Assembly (NCBI GenBank): GCA_050246795.1
Contig: JBFWVJ010000006.1
Location: 1-64,000, forward strand
Origin: JBFWVJ01 sp050246795
GTDB lineage: Bacteria; Patescibacteriota; Gracilibacteria; JAUYGZ01
Length of the DNA stretch: 64,000 nucleotides
Direction: 5' to 3'
How positions within the stretch are numbered: position 1 is the first letter of the stretch; each line of letters opens with the position of its first letter. The notes beneath the pieces are model-generated. The model was not told the DNA's origin, searched no databases, and saw only the letters and a program-made list of their open reading frames with translations. The position numbers were made by a program, and so were the translations under genes. Shown piece after piece: positions 7,201-15,289 of this stretch.

Positions 7201-9805
7201 CGTCTTCAGACAGGCGAATATTCTTGGTGAGGGGCTGAGTGAAACAAATATTGTACTAAAGGGAGCGGCCGAGGCAGTCGACGCTGCGCGCGCCACCAGC
7301 ATCGCCACGGAAGTCGCCCGTACCGGCTCCATGCGCGCAGCAGCTGAAGAACTCCTTCGTGCGAGCCGAGGCGCGACGAACATTCACCCTGCTCAACTGG
7401 AAGGACTTCGTTCACTTGCCAATGCTCATCCGGATGATTTGAGAGGGGCTTTAAAAGCCCTCGACTTAGCAGACGATCAGATCGAAGTGGCCTTAAGAGC
7501 GCTGACCGCGGCCGATCAAAGTCAGGTGCAATTATTCGCAGCGCTCCAAGAAGCAAAAGTCTTACCGGATACGGTCAGCCTGCGGGTGGCGATCTCTGAA
7601 TCACAAGAGCTCAACCAAGCCATGAAGATCCTGGCTGAAGGAGGGGACTTGAAACCGCAGCACTTCGAAGCATTACAGCAATTAGGAAAAACCGATGAAG
7701 CAGCTGATGTCCTGAAAGCAGCGGGTGTTCCCGCCCAGGCAGCGGATGAAATCGCGGCCACTTTGAAAACTGAATCTTCTTTGAATCGAATCGTAAGCCG
7801 AATGGCCAGAGTCCTCCCAGAGGTCAAAATCCCATTTGCTTCCGGATTGATCCGAATAGCGAAGTTCGCTCCTCCGGCACTGGCGGCAGTGGGAGCAGTA
7901 GCAGCCATCTGGGAAGCTCGACAACAATATGCTTTGGCGGAAGAGTTCAAAAGCAATCCCGACGTGGTGGCATACCTCAAGGTGAAAGCGTACACCACCG
8001 GGACGGTGGGAGTCGTAGGACTCGCCGCCGATATCGGAATAACGATTGCCGTGGGCGCATCCGCTGCTGCGGTTCCATTGATCCTTTTGACAGGCTCATT
8101 GATGCTCATCCAGGAAGCCGTCGTTAGTGCCATGGAGGCAGCAGCCGAACAAGAAATGGAAGCGGATGATTTTTATCAGCTGGCATTAAGAGAAGGGCAG
8201 CGAATCTCTGGAGTACGTCCACCTCAGATCCCCGAAGGTCAGCGGCCGAACGCAGAACAAATGAGTGAACTCATGATGGCTTCGATGAAAATTCAAGATC
8301 AGGGAAAACGCTATTTACTTCACCAGTGGTACACGACGGGAAATGATCTGGAAATAGGTGAACGCACCCTAGCTGCCTATTCCACATGGACGACTGAGGA
8401 CCTTCATGAAGGAAGATCCAATACGAGGTCAGACATGATCCAAGCCTTGATCAAACTCGATACACCAGCCCCGCTTCAAAAAGACCCGGTGTACATGGGG
8501 TATCGATTTAAATATATAACAGCTGTGACGGCGGACCTGAATGTCGAAAGCTACGCCCAAGCTCAACTGTATCTTGCCCAATCGAAAGTTTTCGCGGACA
8601 CCATGCGTTTCCGAGAAGTGAACGGACAACCGGTGATCTATCGTCTCAAGACTGGTCCGGATACAACGGAAGAGATCACGGTCAGTGAAGTGAAATACAA
8701 CTTGGAAACCATCAGCTCTCAGGACGTGGTGAAAATCTTCAATGCCGTTTCTGGTGCGAACACAGCTGAATTTATAAATACGATTGGCAATCCTTTATTT
8801 CGGAGAATTTCCAGTTTGGATCCGAACTATCTCCAGTTTTCACTCAATGTATTGCAAGCTTACCTTCAGGCTAACATCGATCAAAAAGGAAGTAATGAAA
8901 GATACGATCGGCTCGATAAACTTTCAGGGCTTCTCGAGATTTGGATGAGGAGTCTTGGTATTCCCTACGTCCGCAGTCAGGATGCCGAGAGTTACTTTGA
9001 CGAAGAAATAGAGGGTGTTGAAAAAGTCCTCAGCTTTGAGAATCTTTCCGAAGAAGAGGTGCGTCATGAAATGGAAGGAAGAATGCCAAACTCACCAGGA
9101 ACAGCAGCTTTTTATATCCTCGCTCAATACTTTGGATACACAGGGATGCCAAACATCGGGCAGTTGAGACTCTTCTTCAATGAACGAAATGCAGCGCGAA
9201 CGGGTGTTTATTGGGACGGAAAAAATTGGAGAGTGAATGAAACCTGGGATTACGATGACAATTCTTGGAGGGCTTGGGTCCCCATGACCGATTCCGAAAA
9301 TACGAACGTTGCTGCACAACGAGTCATTGCTGCATTCCGGGCGGAGCCGGATGAGATCATCGAGAGTGACCGGGATTCAGCACTTGATATGCATCATCGA
9401 GACGACCTCGAAAGAAGAATCATTATGGTGAATGCGTTAGCGAACAGGATGCAAAGCGCCTACGACACCACTCGTGAAAGATTGGGGGGGGAGGGGGAAA
9501 CACGGGATGTTCTGAGGAGTCCAACAGCTGAATTCTTGACCAGTCTACCAGGAGAAGTGGCTGCTGAAGCAAAGAGAAGAGCGGAGGCAACGGCCGAAGG
9601 GGCGAGATCATTTGTCGCAAATCCCACCGAGGGACTTCGGATGGCAGGAGAGCAAGCAGTGGAAGAGCTCTCGAACGCTAATCGATCAATTGTTAATAGT
9701 TTAGATCGTGCTACAGGAGGAGAGTACTCAAGAAATGTAAATAATTTTAGAAGCAGGATTGGAAGTGTTTTGTCGTCCCTCAATCCATTTAGTAAAGAAG
9801 AATAA
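4229..9805 (+). CDS. Giant membrane-associated protein of unknown function, 1858 aa
   Basis: Not recognised. There is no signal peptide. Hydrophobic segments lie near residues 247-266, 277-295, 393-410, 430-446 and 744-759, then 1212-1230 and 1255-1298 (a long Gly/Ala/Val-rich pair). Between the membrane blocks is a mostly helical region with three degenerate repeats of about 70 residues, starting near 930, 1040 and 1133. Each has a pattern like xIxPxxLxxLxxL followed by V-x-x-x-L-x-x-x-G-V. A soluble C-terminal part (1300-1858) ends in an Ala/Glu-rich helical stalk. The protein has its own promoter and stands alone. The size and layout suggest a surface or envelope-spanning scaffold; this is inference. 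Confidence 0.85.
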   Translation: MNNKNPFLFPEFQPERFVYRRADGLNESQRHLQTEVGKNDADKNLQWQLEGLKGDIVKDLTREQLSRLESGIQQQDFLRADQEDQTRLLAQIEGTTLENDEAREVFFGSLEQRLTVLLVLLIRSRQLNYQAFTTGNQQGLLDDLRSRKDQLRIGTANGNRELLPQENTLLDALARLPNHSVPKVRETWVTLLSELKSNVRAMGFAADIVSATDRGEAPQAPGNASEEEKGIWKDIKDQWEKIPPGIKRAALITAAVGGGIYLLNKLFNSESGGSSFSKLLGVGALIAGGVYIAGKFMSVDRLWGMFRGKFDGLNQEKFMEGLAAFKRGDLREARRIWGSHSDEIMNEIRGETREVTDENGIQWVRPKEALKNYMHDMGDSLLPVTSWMREHSVELTLVGGYLCIRNFDAVKGGLSSGYESLVGFAHLLGSHPIRSTLILSAFFVGLAEADERFLLPKNGQQLKLLLTQKRQELAAFLEREGFGPLSSEQLEAASKIISGEEPLTKYKEQLQDLTSQALTKLTDKIRLTPVEKIRMENARGFTSFIDQLKIQGMRESEPGKVLIQQAEKLLQKIQLEGGVTMEEIDALRIIAQKASIDFLVKDGYIYWGRKNNEGKWVDQMGAVIQENQLRCLAVNPNLKIEEQYEAANRFLPNPESIISALGGGFLRRPFEQLRNTSAEVIEGYREGLLNGTYVLVVEEGGTYLMEGATQKYFEMPKQLLTLVTHPIHGQFSAKEFIFEYGEGMVPVMVLGVASSLGNLRLPTGFGRALLETAFYPITGASDVYRFSKTRMIGPFFQGAKNGETAVAKMANGFAEVGRHNIGIQVIERYHLISGRLRALRSAFGGEMRDLIRAQDSLREALSMLRSAEGGGVASGMRIDAARRAISNSPVDIVKPIANTVSGGDANMAIETVQKAIKYFEDLEAGMSTLQSLKAGKAISPSELQILRNLSKDDTMAEVFRNVMKQFGVAEDKLDLVRNALKSEEGLDVITNVFRQANILGEGLSETNIVLKGAAEAVDAARATSIATEVARTGSMRAAAEELLRASRGATNIHPAQLEGLRSLANAHPDDLRGALKALDLADDQIEVALRALTAADQSQVQLFAALQEAKVLPDTVSLRVAISESQELNQAMKILAEGGDLKPQHFEALQQLGKTDEAADVLKAAGVPAQAADEIAATLKTESSLNRIVSRMARVLPEVKIPFASGLIRIAKFAPPALAAVGAVAAIWEARQQYALAEEFKSNPDVVAYLKVKAYTTGTVGVVGLAADIGITIAVGASAAAVPLILLTGSLMLIQEAVVSAMEAAAEQEMEADDFYQLALREGQRISGVRPPQIPEGQRPNAEQMSELMMASMKIQDQGKRYLLHQWYTTGNDLEIGERTLAAYSTWTTEDLHEGRSNTRSDMIQALIKLDTPAPLQKDPVYMGYRFKYITAVTADLNVESYAQAQLYLAQSKVFADTMRFREVNGQPVIYRLKTGPDTTEEITVSEVKYNLETISSQDVVKIFNAVSGANTAEFINTIGNPLFRRISSLDPNYLQFSLNVLQAYLQANIDQKGSNERYDRLDKLSGLLEIWMRSLGIPYVRSQDAESYFDEEIEGVEKVLSFENLSEEEVRHEMEGRMPNSPGTAAFYILAQYFGYTGMPNIGQLRLFFNERNAARTGVYWDGKNWRVNETWDYDDNSWRAWVPMTDSENTNVAAQRVIAAFRAEPDEIIESDRDSALDMHHRDDLERRIIMVNALANRMQSAYDTTRERLGGEGETRDVLRSPTAEFLTSLPGEVAAEAKRRAEATAEGARSFVANPTEGLRMAGEQAVEELSNANRSIVNSLDRATGGEYSRNVNNFRSRIGSVLSSLNPFSKEE

Positions 9806-9807
9806 TC

Positions 9808-9835
9808 TTGAAATCAAAATCTAGCACTCTATAAT
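9808..9835 (+). promoter_or_regulatory. clpB promoter
   Basis: TTGAAA (9808-9813) and TATAAT (9830-9835) are separated by 16 bp. The -10 lies exactly within the 9-bp spacer of the CIRCE operator. Confidence 0.8.
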
Positions 9836-9847
9836 AGAGAGTGCTAA
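9821..9847 (+). promoter_or_regulatory. CIRCE operator (HrcA binding site)
   Basis: CTAGCACTC, then nine bases (9830-9838), then GAGTGCTAA matches the CIRCE consensus TTAGCACTC-N9-GAGTGCTAA with one mismatch at the first base. CIRCE is the known site of the heat-shock repressor HrcA. Its overlap with the -10 box means bound HrcA would block RNA polymerase. hrcA itself is not in the window. Confidence 0.92.
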
Positions 9848-9921
9848 TTCTCCTTCGCGCCACCTCCAGTCGCACAGTTCGCGCTTCGGAGAATTGCCCT
9901 CTTTCAATTATCCAGCCCCCT

Positions 9922-12516
9922 ATGAACGGCGCCAACTACACCAAAAGAACCACCGAAGCCCTGCAAGCCGCCATCAAGCTGACCCAAGACAACGGCCAGC
10001 AATCGGTCGATTGCGCGCATGTGTTCGCCAGCCTGCTTGCCCAAGAGGGAAGCTTGGTGTTATCGATTCTCAAAAAACTGGAAGCCGATACCGATCTCAT
10101 TCGCGAACAACTCGAAGATGAAATCGACAAGGCTCCGAAAGTTCAAGGCGGAGTGGATGTCTACCTTTCCCAAGACTTCAAAAAAATTCTCAACCAGGCC
10201 AGCAAAGAAGCAGCCGACCTCAAAGACGAATACATTTCGACCGAACACCTTCTCCTCGCTTTTCTCGAAATTGAGAATGTGGTGAAGAAGATCTTGAACG
10301 CGCAAAACATCGATAAAAAAAGAGTGAGTGAAGTCCTGAAAGAAGTTCGCGGCAGCCAACGCGTGACCGATGATAACCCGGAAGCGAAGTATCAGGCCTT
10401 GGAAAAATATTCGACCAATCTCACTCGCCTCGCTCGTGAGGGCAAAATCGATCCAGTGATTGGGCGTGACGAAGAAATCCGTCGCATCATGCAAATCCTT
10501 TCGCGACGGACCAAAAACAATCCCGTTTTGATCGGTGAGCCCGGGACAGGAAAAACCACTATCGTCGAAGGACTGGCCAAACGCATCGTCGACCAGGACG
10601 TCCCTGAAACTTTGAAAAACAAAGAAGTTCTCTCCCTTGATCTTGGCGCCATGGTTGCAGGAGCGAAATATCGAGGTGAATTCGAAGACCGTTTAAAAGC
10701 AGTCATCAAAGAAATCGTGGCCGCCGAAGGACGGGTCATCGTGTTCGTCGATGAAATGCATTTGATCGTCGGAGCGGGAGCCGCAGAAGGACAGATGGAC
10801 GCTTCAAATTTGATTAAACCTGAATTAGCACGAGGCAAGCTCCACATGATCGGCGCCACAACGCTGAAGGAGTATCAAAAGTACGTCGAAAAAGACGCCG
10901 CGCTCGAACGAAGGTTCCAGCCGGTCTTCGTGTCCGAACCGAGCGTCGAAGAAACTATCACCATTCTTCGGGGCATTAAAGAAAAATATGAAGTGCACCA
11001 TGGAGTTCGGATTCAAGACAGCGCCATCGTCGCTGCGGCCACTTTGAGCCAGCGCTACATCACCGACCGTTTCCTCCCCGACAAAGCCGTCGACCTCATC
11101 GATGAAGCGACTTCAGCCCTTCGCCTGCAAATCGACAGTCAACCGGTAGAGATCGATCGCCTTCAGCGAAAGCTCATTCAACTGGAAATCGAAAAACAAG
11201 CGTTGAAAAAAGAAAGCGATGAAGCCTCGAAGGAACGCCTGAAAAAAATCGATAAAGAAATCCAAGACCTCCAGGAGCAAAAGAACGAACTCGAACTGCG
11301 CTGGAAATCAGAAAAGGACATCATCGTCCAAATCCGAAATCTGAAATCCGACATCGAGCAGCTCCGCATGGAAGCAGAACGGGCTGAGCGAAATGGTGAT
11401 CTGCAACGAGTAGCTGAGATCAACTATGGCGAGATCCCCAACAAAGAAAAAGAAATGGATGCGCTCACGAAGAAACTTCAAAAAATGCAAAAAGAAGGAT
11501 CCATTCTTCAGGAAGAAGTCACCGAAGAAGACATCGCCCGAGTCGTTTCAAAATGGACCGGAGTTCCCGTCACGAAGATGCTCCAAAGTGAGCAAGAAAA
11601 ATTACTTCACTTAGAAGCAGAGCTCCACCAGCGCGTCGTCGGACAAGACGAAGCAGTCATCGCCGTCTCAAATGCCATCCGTCGAAGCCGAGCAGGAATT
11701 CAATCGGAAAACCGACCCATCGGATCCTTCATCTTCATGGGGCCGACCGGAGTAGGGAAAACAGAACTCGCCAAAGCCCTCGCGGAAATTCTCTTCGATG
11801 ATGAACACGCCATGGTCCGCATCGACATGAGTGAATATATGGAGCAGCACGCAGTCGCGCGTCTGATCGGTGCTCCACCGGGATACGTGGGCTACGAAGA
11901 AGGAGGCCAGCTGACCGAAGCCGTTCGACGCCGGCCCTACTCCATCATCCTCTTCGATGAGATCGAGAAAGCCCACCGCGATGTGTTCAACGTCATGCTG
12001 CAAATCTTAGACGACGGACGGTTGACCGACTCCAAAGGCCGAGTGGTGAACTTCAAAAACACGATTATTATTATGACCTCCAATGTCGGCTCTCAATTCA
12101 TCCAGGAATACGCCGACGGCAAGCTGGAAAAAACCGCATTAGAACTGAAGCTCAAACAAGAACTCGGCAAATACTTCCGACCCGAATTCCTCAACCGCGT
12201 CGACGACATCGTCACCTTCGAAGCCCTCAGCAAAGAGCACCTTCGCAAAATCGTCGATATCCAGCTCCAGCAAGTTTCCAAACGCCTGGAAAAACAGGGG
12301 ATTCAGCTGGAAGTTTCGGACAAAGCCAAAGATCATCTGGCAGCCGAAGGCTTTGATCCACTCTTCGGTGCCCGTCCGCTCAAGCGCGTCATCCAATCCG
12401 AACTGCTCGATCCACTGGCCGTAAAGATCATTTCCGGTGAGCTGGGGAAAGGAAAAGCGAGTGAAATGAAGTCGGTGAAGGTGGATATGAAAAAGGGAAA
12501 AATCGAATTTCTCTAG
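9922..12516 (+). CDS. clpB: ATP-dependent chaperone ClpB
   Basis: Hsp100 disaggregase that works with DnaK to rescue aggregated proteins in the cytoplasm. It has a Clp N-domain (about 1-145), a first AAA+ module with Walker A GEPGTGKTT from residue 205, a long coiled-coil middle domain (about 400-530, which separates ClpB from ClpA/C), and a second AAA+ module with Walker A GPTGVGKTE from residue 607. The length of 864 aa is close to E. coli ClpB (857). The start chosen is ATG 9922; an in-frame GTG at 9841 would translate the CIRCE operator and adds 27 implausible residues. The CIRCE site indicates heat-shock control by HrcA. Confidence 0.97.
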   Translation: MNGANYTKRTTEALQAAIKLTQDNGQQSVDCAHVFASLLAQEGSLVLSILKKLEADTDLIREQLEDEIDKAPKVQGGVDVYLSQDFKKILNQASKEAADLKDEYISTEHLLLAFLEIENVVKKILNAQNIDKKRVSEVLKEVRGSQRVTDDNPEAKYQALEKYSTNLTRLAREGKIDPVIGRDEEIRRIMQILSRRTKNNPVLIGEPGTGKTTIVEGLAKRIVDQDVPETLKNKEVLSLDLGAMVAGAKYRGEFEDRLKAVIKEIVAAEGRVIVFVDEMHLIVGAGAAEGQMDASNLIKPELARGKLHMIGATTLKEYQKYVEKDAALERRFQPVFVSEPSVEETITILRGIKEKYEVHHGVRIQDSAIVAAATLSQRYITDRFLPDKAVDLIDEATSALRLQIDSQPVEIDRLQRKLIQLEIEKQALKKESDEASKERLKKIDKEIQDLQEQKNELELRWKSEKDIIVQIRNLKSDIEQLRMEAERAERNGDLQRVAEINYGEIPNKEKEMDALTKKLQKMQKEGSILQEEVTEEDIARVVSKWTGVPVTKMLQSEQEKLLHLEAELHQRVVGQDEAVIAVSNAIRRSRAGIQSENRPIGSFIFMGPTGVGKTELAKALAEILFDDEHAMVRIDMSEYMEQHAVARLIGAPPGYVGYEEGGQLTEAVRRRPYSIILFDEIEKAHRDVFNVMLQILDDGRLTDSKGRVVNFKNTIIIMTSNVGSQFIQEYADGKLEKTALELKLKQELGKYFRPEFLNRVDDIVTFEALSKEHLRKIVDIQLQQVSKRLEKQGIQLEVSDKAKDHLAAEGFDPLFGARPLKRVIQSELLDPLAVKIISGELGKGKASEMKSVKVDMKKGKIEFL

Positions 12517-12569
12517 GGAGTGTTCGCATTCTTCGACAACAGGAAGAACAAAAGGCCAAGAGATGGCTT

Positions 12570-12597
12570 TTGACAAATGGGGAAAAAGACTTAAAAT
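12570..12597 (+). promoter_or_regulatory. Promoter of the 295-aa hypothetical gene
   Basis: A perfect TTGACA (12570-12575) and TAAAAT (12592-12597) are separated by 16 bp. Transcription would start near 12604, leaving a leader of about 20 nt. Confidence 0.7.
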
Positions 12598-12624
12598 AAT
12601 CGCCTTCTTATTCAATGAAGACCT

Positions 12625-13512
12625 ATGTCTGACCTCTTTGTTTTCCATCTGCAGGAAAGAGATCCGAGCGAAAATATCAAAGGGATTTTCTTTCCCAATG
12701 CCATCCTCGGCATCGACCATCTTCTTCCGAACAAGGGATTGATGATGTTCGTTCGCAAGACAAGGAAAGACGTCCGCTACAGCATTGCTGAAAGTGTCCT
12801 GATCGGCCCGGATGTGGAATTTAAGGCGGGGGAAGAAACCCCAGTCGTCGCCACCAATCTTTACATCGCGACCACACGAGTGGATATCTACCGATCCCTG
12901 TTGCCTACCGCGTACCAAATTCAATTTGAAGATCCGGAATACCAGCAATCTATTGCGGAACATTTAGAAGGAGAAGTGGGGTTTGTGGAGCTGCCACAGG
13001 TCCATTTAAGCCTGGTCGGACTCAATCGAGAAAAAATCCTTGAGCTCTGTTCCACTATTCCCGAACTCACGGACTACATCAGTCGTCACAAGGTGATCCA
13101 ACTTGAATGGAGCGGGAAGAAAATTCAACTGGTGGTGACGAAGGAAGATCCTCAGGGATTTAATGCGGTCTTGATCGACATGAAGGAATCTCTGTATCTA
13201 CCTTCAGCACAGAACGTCCGATTCGTCATGAAGCCAGTGACGGGACAGAAAGGAGTATATGAATATTACCTAGCGACCGACAACGCCCTAGCTTTCGAAA
13301 AACTGTTCGCAGGTGTTGAGGTCAAATTGGTGGAAGAATATCAGCGAAGGGAAGAATTCCTCCAGGATGGCCTTCCTGCTCGAGCTTCAATCTATCAGCT
13401 CCCAGAACAAGGCATGAAAATTGTGGGAGGCTTTATCATGAAGTCCTGTTATGAAGCTGATGTCAGGTCCAGTCAGTCGGAAGCTCTCGACGAAGCGATG
13501 AAACTTTTCTAA
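12625..13512 (+). CDS. Hypothetical soluble protein, 295 aa
   Basis: Not recognised. It is an alpha/beta-like sequence with no membrane segment, signal peptide or nucleotide-binding motif visible. The start at ATG 12625 is supported by a promoter about 50 bp upstream; the ATG at 12615 runs into a stop after five codons. It is followed 28 bp later by a small membrane-anchored protein and then a slipin on the same strand, with which it may be co-expressed. Confidence 0.85.
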   Translation: MSDLFVFHLQERDPSENIKGIFFPNAILGIDHLLPNKGLMMFVRKTRKDVRYSIAESVLIGPDVEFKAGEETPVVATNLYIATTRVDIYRSLLPTAYQIQFEDPEYQQSIAEHLEGEVGFVELPQVHLSLVGLNREKILELCSTIPELTDYISRHKVIQLEWSGKKIQLVVTKEDPQGFNAVLIDMKESLYLPSAQNVRFVMKPVTGQKGVYEYYLATDNALAFEKLFAGVEVKLVEEYQRREEFLQDGLPARASIYQLPEQGMKIVGGFIMKSCYEADVRSSQSEALDEAMKLF

Positions 13513-13540
13513 AGTGATGCCATAGGTATAGACTGTCACT

Positions 13541-13942
13541 ATGGAATCCTTCTTCTCTTTTTTCGCGAATATCCCCACCTCCTCCTTTTACATCGGAGGA
13601 ATCGTCTTGTTGTACTTGATCTACAAACGCTACGACGAAAACACCCGCTACAACAAACCATCCAGTGCCATTCAGCCGCCGACCCAAGCTCCTGCGTCTC
13701 CGATGACCCAATCACCCGAGAAGGAATCCAAGTCTTCCCCGAAGAAAGGCATTTTGTTGACCGAGCAAATGATCCAGTTCCTCAAAAGCTACGGAGCCGT
13801 GGAAGACTCCTGGGTCAGTTGGGGCATCAAAAAAATGTTTCCGGAAGAACTCCTGGTCGATTTGAGAGAAAAGGCGCTCAAAGGAGACTTGAAGGCCGGG
13901 ATGAGCATTGAAATCAAAGATGGGAAGTGGAGGATCTTGTAA
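13541..13942 (+). CDS. Hypothetical membrane-anchored protein, 133 aa
   Basis: Not recognised. An N-terminal transmembrane segment (about residues 16-31) is followed by a charged stretch, a Pro/Ser/Ala-rich linker (about 44-68) and a compact C-terminal domain (about 70-133) with several Trp and hydrophobic positions. It probably presents its C-terminal domain on one face of the membrane. It lies 51 bp before the slipin gene, so a link with membrane microdomains is conceivable but not shown. Confidence 0.8.
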   Translation: MESFFSFFANIPTSSFYIGGIVLLYLIYKRYDENTRYNKPSSAIQPPTQAPASPMTQSPEKESKSSPKKGILLTEQMIQFLKSYGAVEDSWVSWGIKKMFPEELLVDLREKALKGDLKAGMSIEIKDGKWRIL

Positions 13943-13993
13943 TCCGCGCCTAAAAGAATACTATCTTGTCTGAATAAACCCTTACATATCCCT

Positions 13994-14767
13994 ATGGAAC
14001 TCTTCTACTTTCTCGCTTCGTTCACGACTCTTGCTCCCTTCCTGATCATCCTCCTGGTGATCCTCATCCGTCAGGTCAACCAATACGAACGAGGAGTGAT
14101 GCTGACAATTGGGAAGCTTTCTGGGACCAAAGGACCCGGATGGAGACTGGTTGTTCCAATTTTTCAGAAGATGTACAAGGTCGACATGCGTGTGAAAGCC
14201 GTCGATGTCCCCAGTCAAGACGCGATTACCAAAGACAACGTTTCCGCCCAGGTAAATGCGGTGATTTATTACCGAGTTCGCGACGCGGAAAAAGCGATCT
14301 TGGAAGTGGAAAATTTCTACTATGCCGTCAGTCAGTTGGCTCAGACGACCATGAGAAATGTGGTGGGGGAAACCACCTTGGATGAACTCCTTGGCAACCG
14401 GGATACCATCTCCAAAAAAATCGAAGAAATCGTCGACAAAGCGACCGATCCGTGGGGGATCGAGGTGATCAGTGTGGAACTCAAAGACGTGCTCCTCCCC
14501 GAAGACATGAAACGAACCATGGCCAAGGAAGCGGAAGCAGAACGAGAACGACGGGCGGTGATCATCAAAGCCCAAGGAGAAGTGTTGTCCGCAGAGAATC
14601 TCGTAAAAGCAGCTCAAATGCTCGACAGCGCACATGGCGCACTTCACCTTCGCACGCTCCACTCCATCAACGACATCTCTTCCGACCAGTCCAACACCAC
14701 CATCTGGATGGTTCCCATGGAAATCATGAGGGCAATTGAGGGATTCACTCACGGGAAGGGAAAGTAG
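13994..14767 (+). CDS. Slipin / stomatin-like SPFH-domain membrane protein
   Basis: Band 7 (SPFH) family scaffold of membrane microdomains. A hydrophobic N-terminal segment (about 8-26) is followed by the SPFH domain. Characteristic stretches are VNQYERGVMLTIGK, GPGWRLVVP, the DVPSQDAITKDNV strand and VDKATDPWGIEV, and then the charged helix EAEAERERRAVIIKAQGE. The length (257 aa) is normal for prokaryotic slipins, which often pair with an NfeD protease; no NfeD is seen here. The gene directly downstream is a DUF559 element rather than a functional partner. Confidence 0.93.
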   Translation: MELFYFLASFTTLAPFLIILLVILIRQVNQYERGVMLTIGKLSGTKGPGWRLVVPIFQKMYKVDMRVKAVDVPSQDAITKDNVSAQVNAVIYYRVRDAEKAILEVENFYYAVSQLAQTTMRNVVGETTLDELLGNRDTISKKIEEIVDKATDPWGIEVISVELKDVLLPEDMKRTMAKEAEAERERRAVIIKAQGEVLSAENLVKAAQMLDSAHGALHLRTLHSINDISSDQSNTTIWMVPMEIMRAIEGFTHGKGK

Positions 14768-14774
14768 GAAGTGG

Positions 14775-14811
14775 TATAACTCACCCCCGGCCCCTCTCTT
14801 CCAGAGAGGGG
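14775..14811 (+). repeat. Left inverted repeat of the DUF559 unit
   Basis: It contains a 9-bp stem hairpin, CCCCTCTCT / AGAGAGGGG, at 14791-14811. The flank ATAACTCACCCCCGG recurs inverted at 15213-15228 with two or three changes. Confidence 0.85.
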
Positions 14812-14829
14812 AGGTAATACATAAATGAC

Positions 14830-15216
14830 ATGGGTTCAGTGATTGTAGAAACCGCAAGAAAATTAAGAAAAAGGCAGACTCCTGCTGAAAAAATTTTCTG
14901 GGAAGAGGTAAGAGATAGAAGATATCTGAATAAAAAATTTTCTAGGCAATTTCCAATTCCGGTTTGGATCGATAATTCTAAGCGTTATTTTATTGCAGAT
15001 TTTTATTGCTATGAACATCGTTTAATTGTTGAAATAGATGGTTCAATTCATGATGAACAAAAAGAATACGATGAATTCAGGACTGAAGTTCTCAAGACCT
15101 TGGGTATGAAAGTCATTCGATTTACGAACGATGAAGTTTTTTCAGATATAAAGGAAGTCATGAAAAAACTAGAATTAAAAATAAAAAAATCCCCCTCTCT
15201 GGAAGAGAGGGGTTAG
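14830..15216 (+). CDS. DUF559 domain-containing protein (Vsr-like endonuclease fold), 128 aa
   Basis: DUF559 proteins share the very-short-patch-repair endonuclease fold; their biological role is not settled. Visible hallmarks are the N-terminal LRKRQTPAEKIFWEEVRDRR helix, D57 in YFIADFYC, the E68-x-D70 pair in LIVEIDGSIHD, and the later VIRFTNDEVF strand. The ATG at 14830 is used because the ATG at 14825 hits a stop within six codons. The C-terminus runs into the right inverted repeat. Base composition is far more A+T-rich than the slipin before it and the gene after it, which is a sign of acquisition. Confidence 0.88.
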   Translation: MGSVIVETARKLRKRQTPAEKIFWEEVRDRRYLNKKFSRQFPIPVWIDNSKRYFIADFYCYEHRLIVEIDGSIHDEQKEYDEFRTEVLKTLGMKVIRFTNDEVFSDIKEVMKKLELKIKKSPSLEERG

Positions 15217-15228
15217 GGGTGAGTTATA
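15191..15228 (-). repeat. Right inverted repeat of the DUF559 unit
   Basis: Reverse-complement copy of 14775-14811, with hairpin CCCCTCTCT / AGAGAGGGG at 15192-15212 and TTAGGGGTGAGTTAT after it. It carries the stop codon of the DUF559 gene. Confidence 0.85.
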
Positions 15229-15289
15229 AACAATCTTAACTTCCTTAATGGTCCTAATTTGCTAGAATAAAGGTACTCCACCCCCCCCC

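Larger units (their letters stand above)
14775..15228 (+). mobile_element. Putative mobile unit: DUF559 gene between inverted repeats
   Basis: The left repeat (14775-14811) and the right repeat (15191-15228) are inverted copies of about 36 bp with about three differences. Both contain ATAACTCACCCC followed by the hairpin CCCCTCTCT-TCC-AGAGAGGGG. The last codons of the DUF559 gene (SLEERG) are encoded inside the right repeat, so gene and repeat form one unit. The interior is much more A+T-rich than both neighbours, which suggests transfer. Mobility itself is inferred. A related palindrome lies in trpB at 39515-39569. Confidence 0.65.

Noticed and set aside
7522..8133. Minus-strand open frame of 203 codons inside the giant gene
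   Set aside because: Ala/Thr/Ser-rich translation mirrors the Ala/Gly-rich sense protein; no start signal or promoter.
9841..9921. Longer ClpB N-terminus from GTG 9841
   Set aside because: It would start inside the CIRCE operator; normal ClpB begins at the ATG 9922.
12139..12963. Minus-strand open frame of 274 codons spanning the end of clpB and the next gene
   Set aside because: Antisense to conserved clpB sequence and across a good plus-strand promoter.
13982..14857. Long minus-strand open frame of 291 codons across the slipin gene
   Set aside because: It lies antisense to a clear SPFH gene and runs through the left inverted repeat; its His/Phe-rich translation is typical of an opposite-frame shadow.
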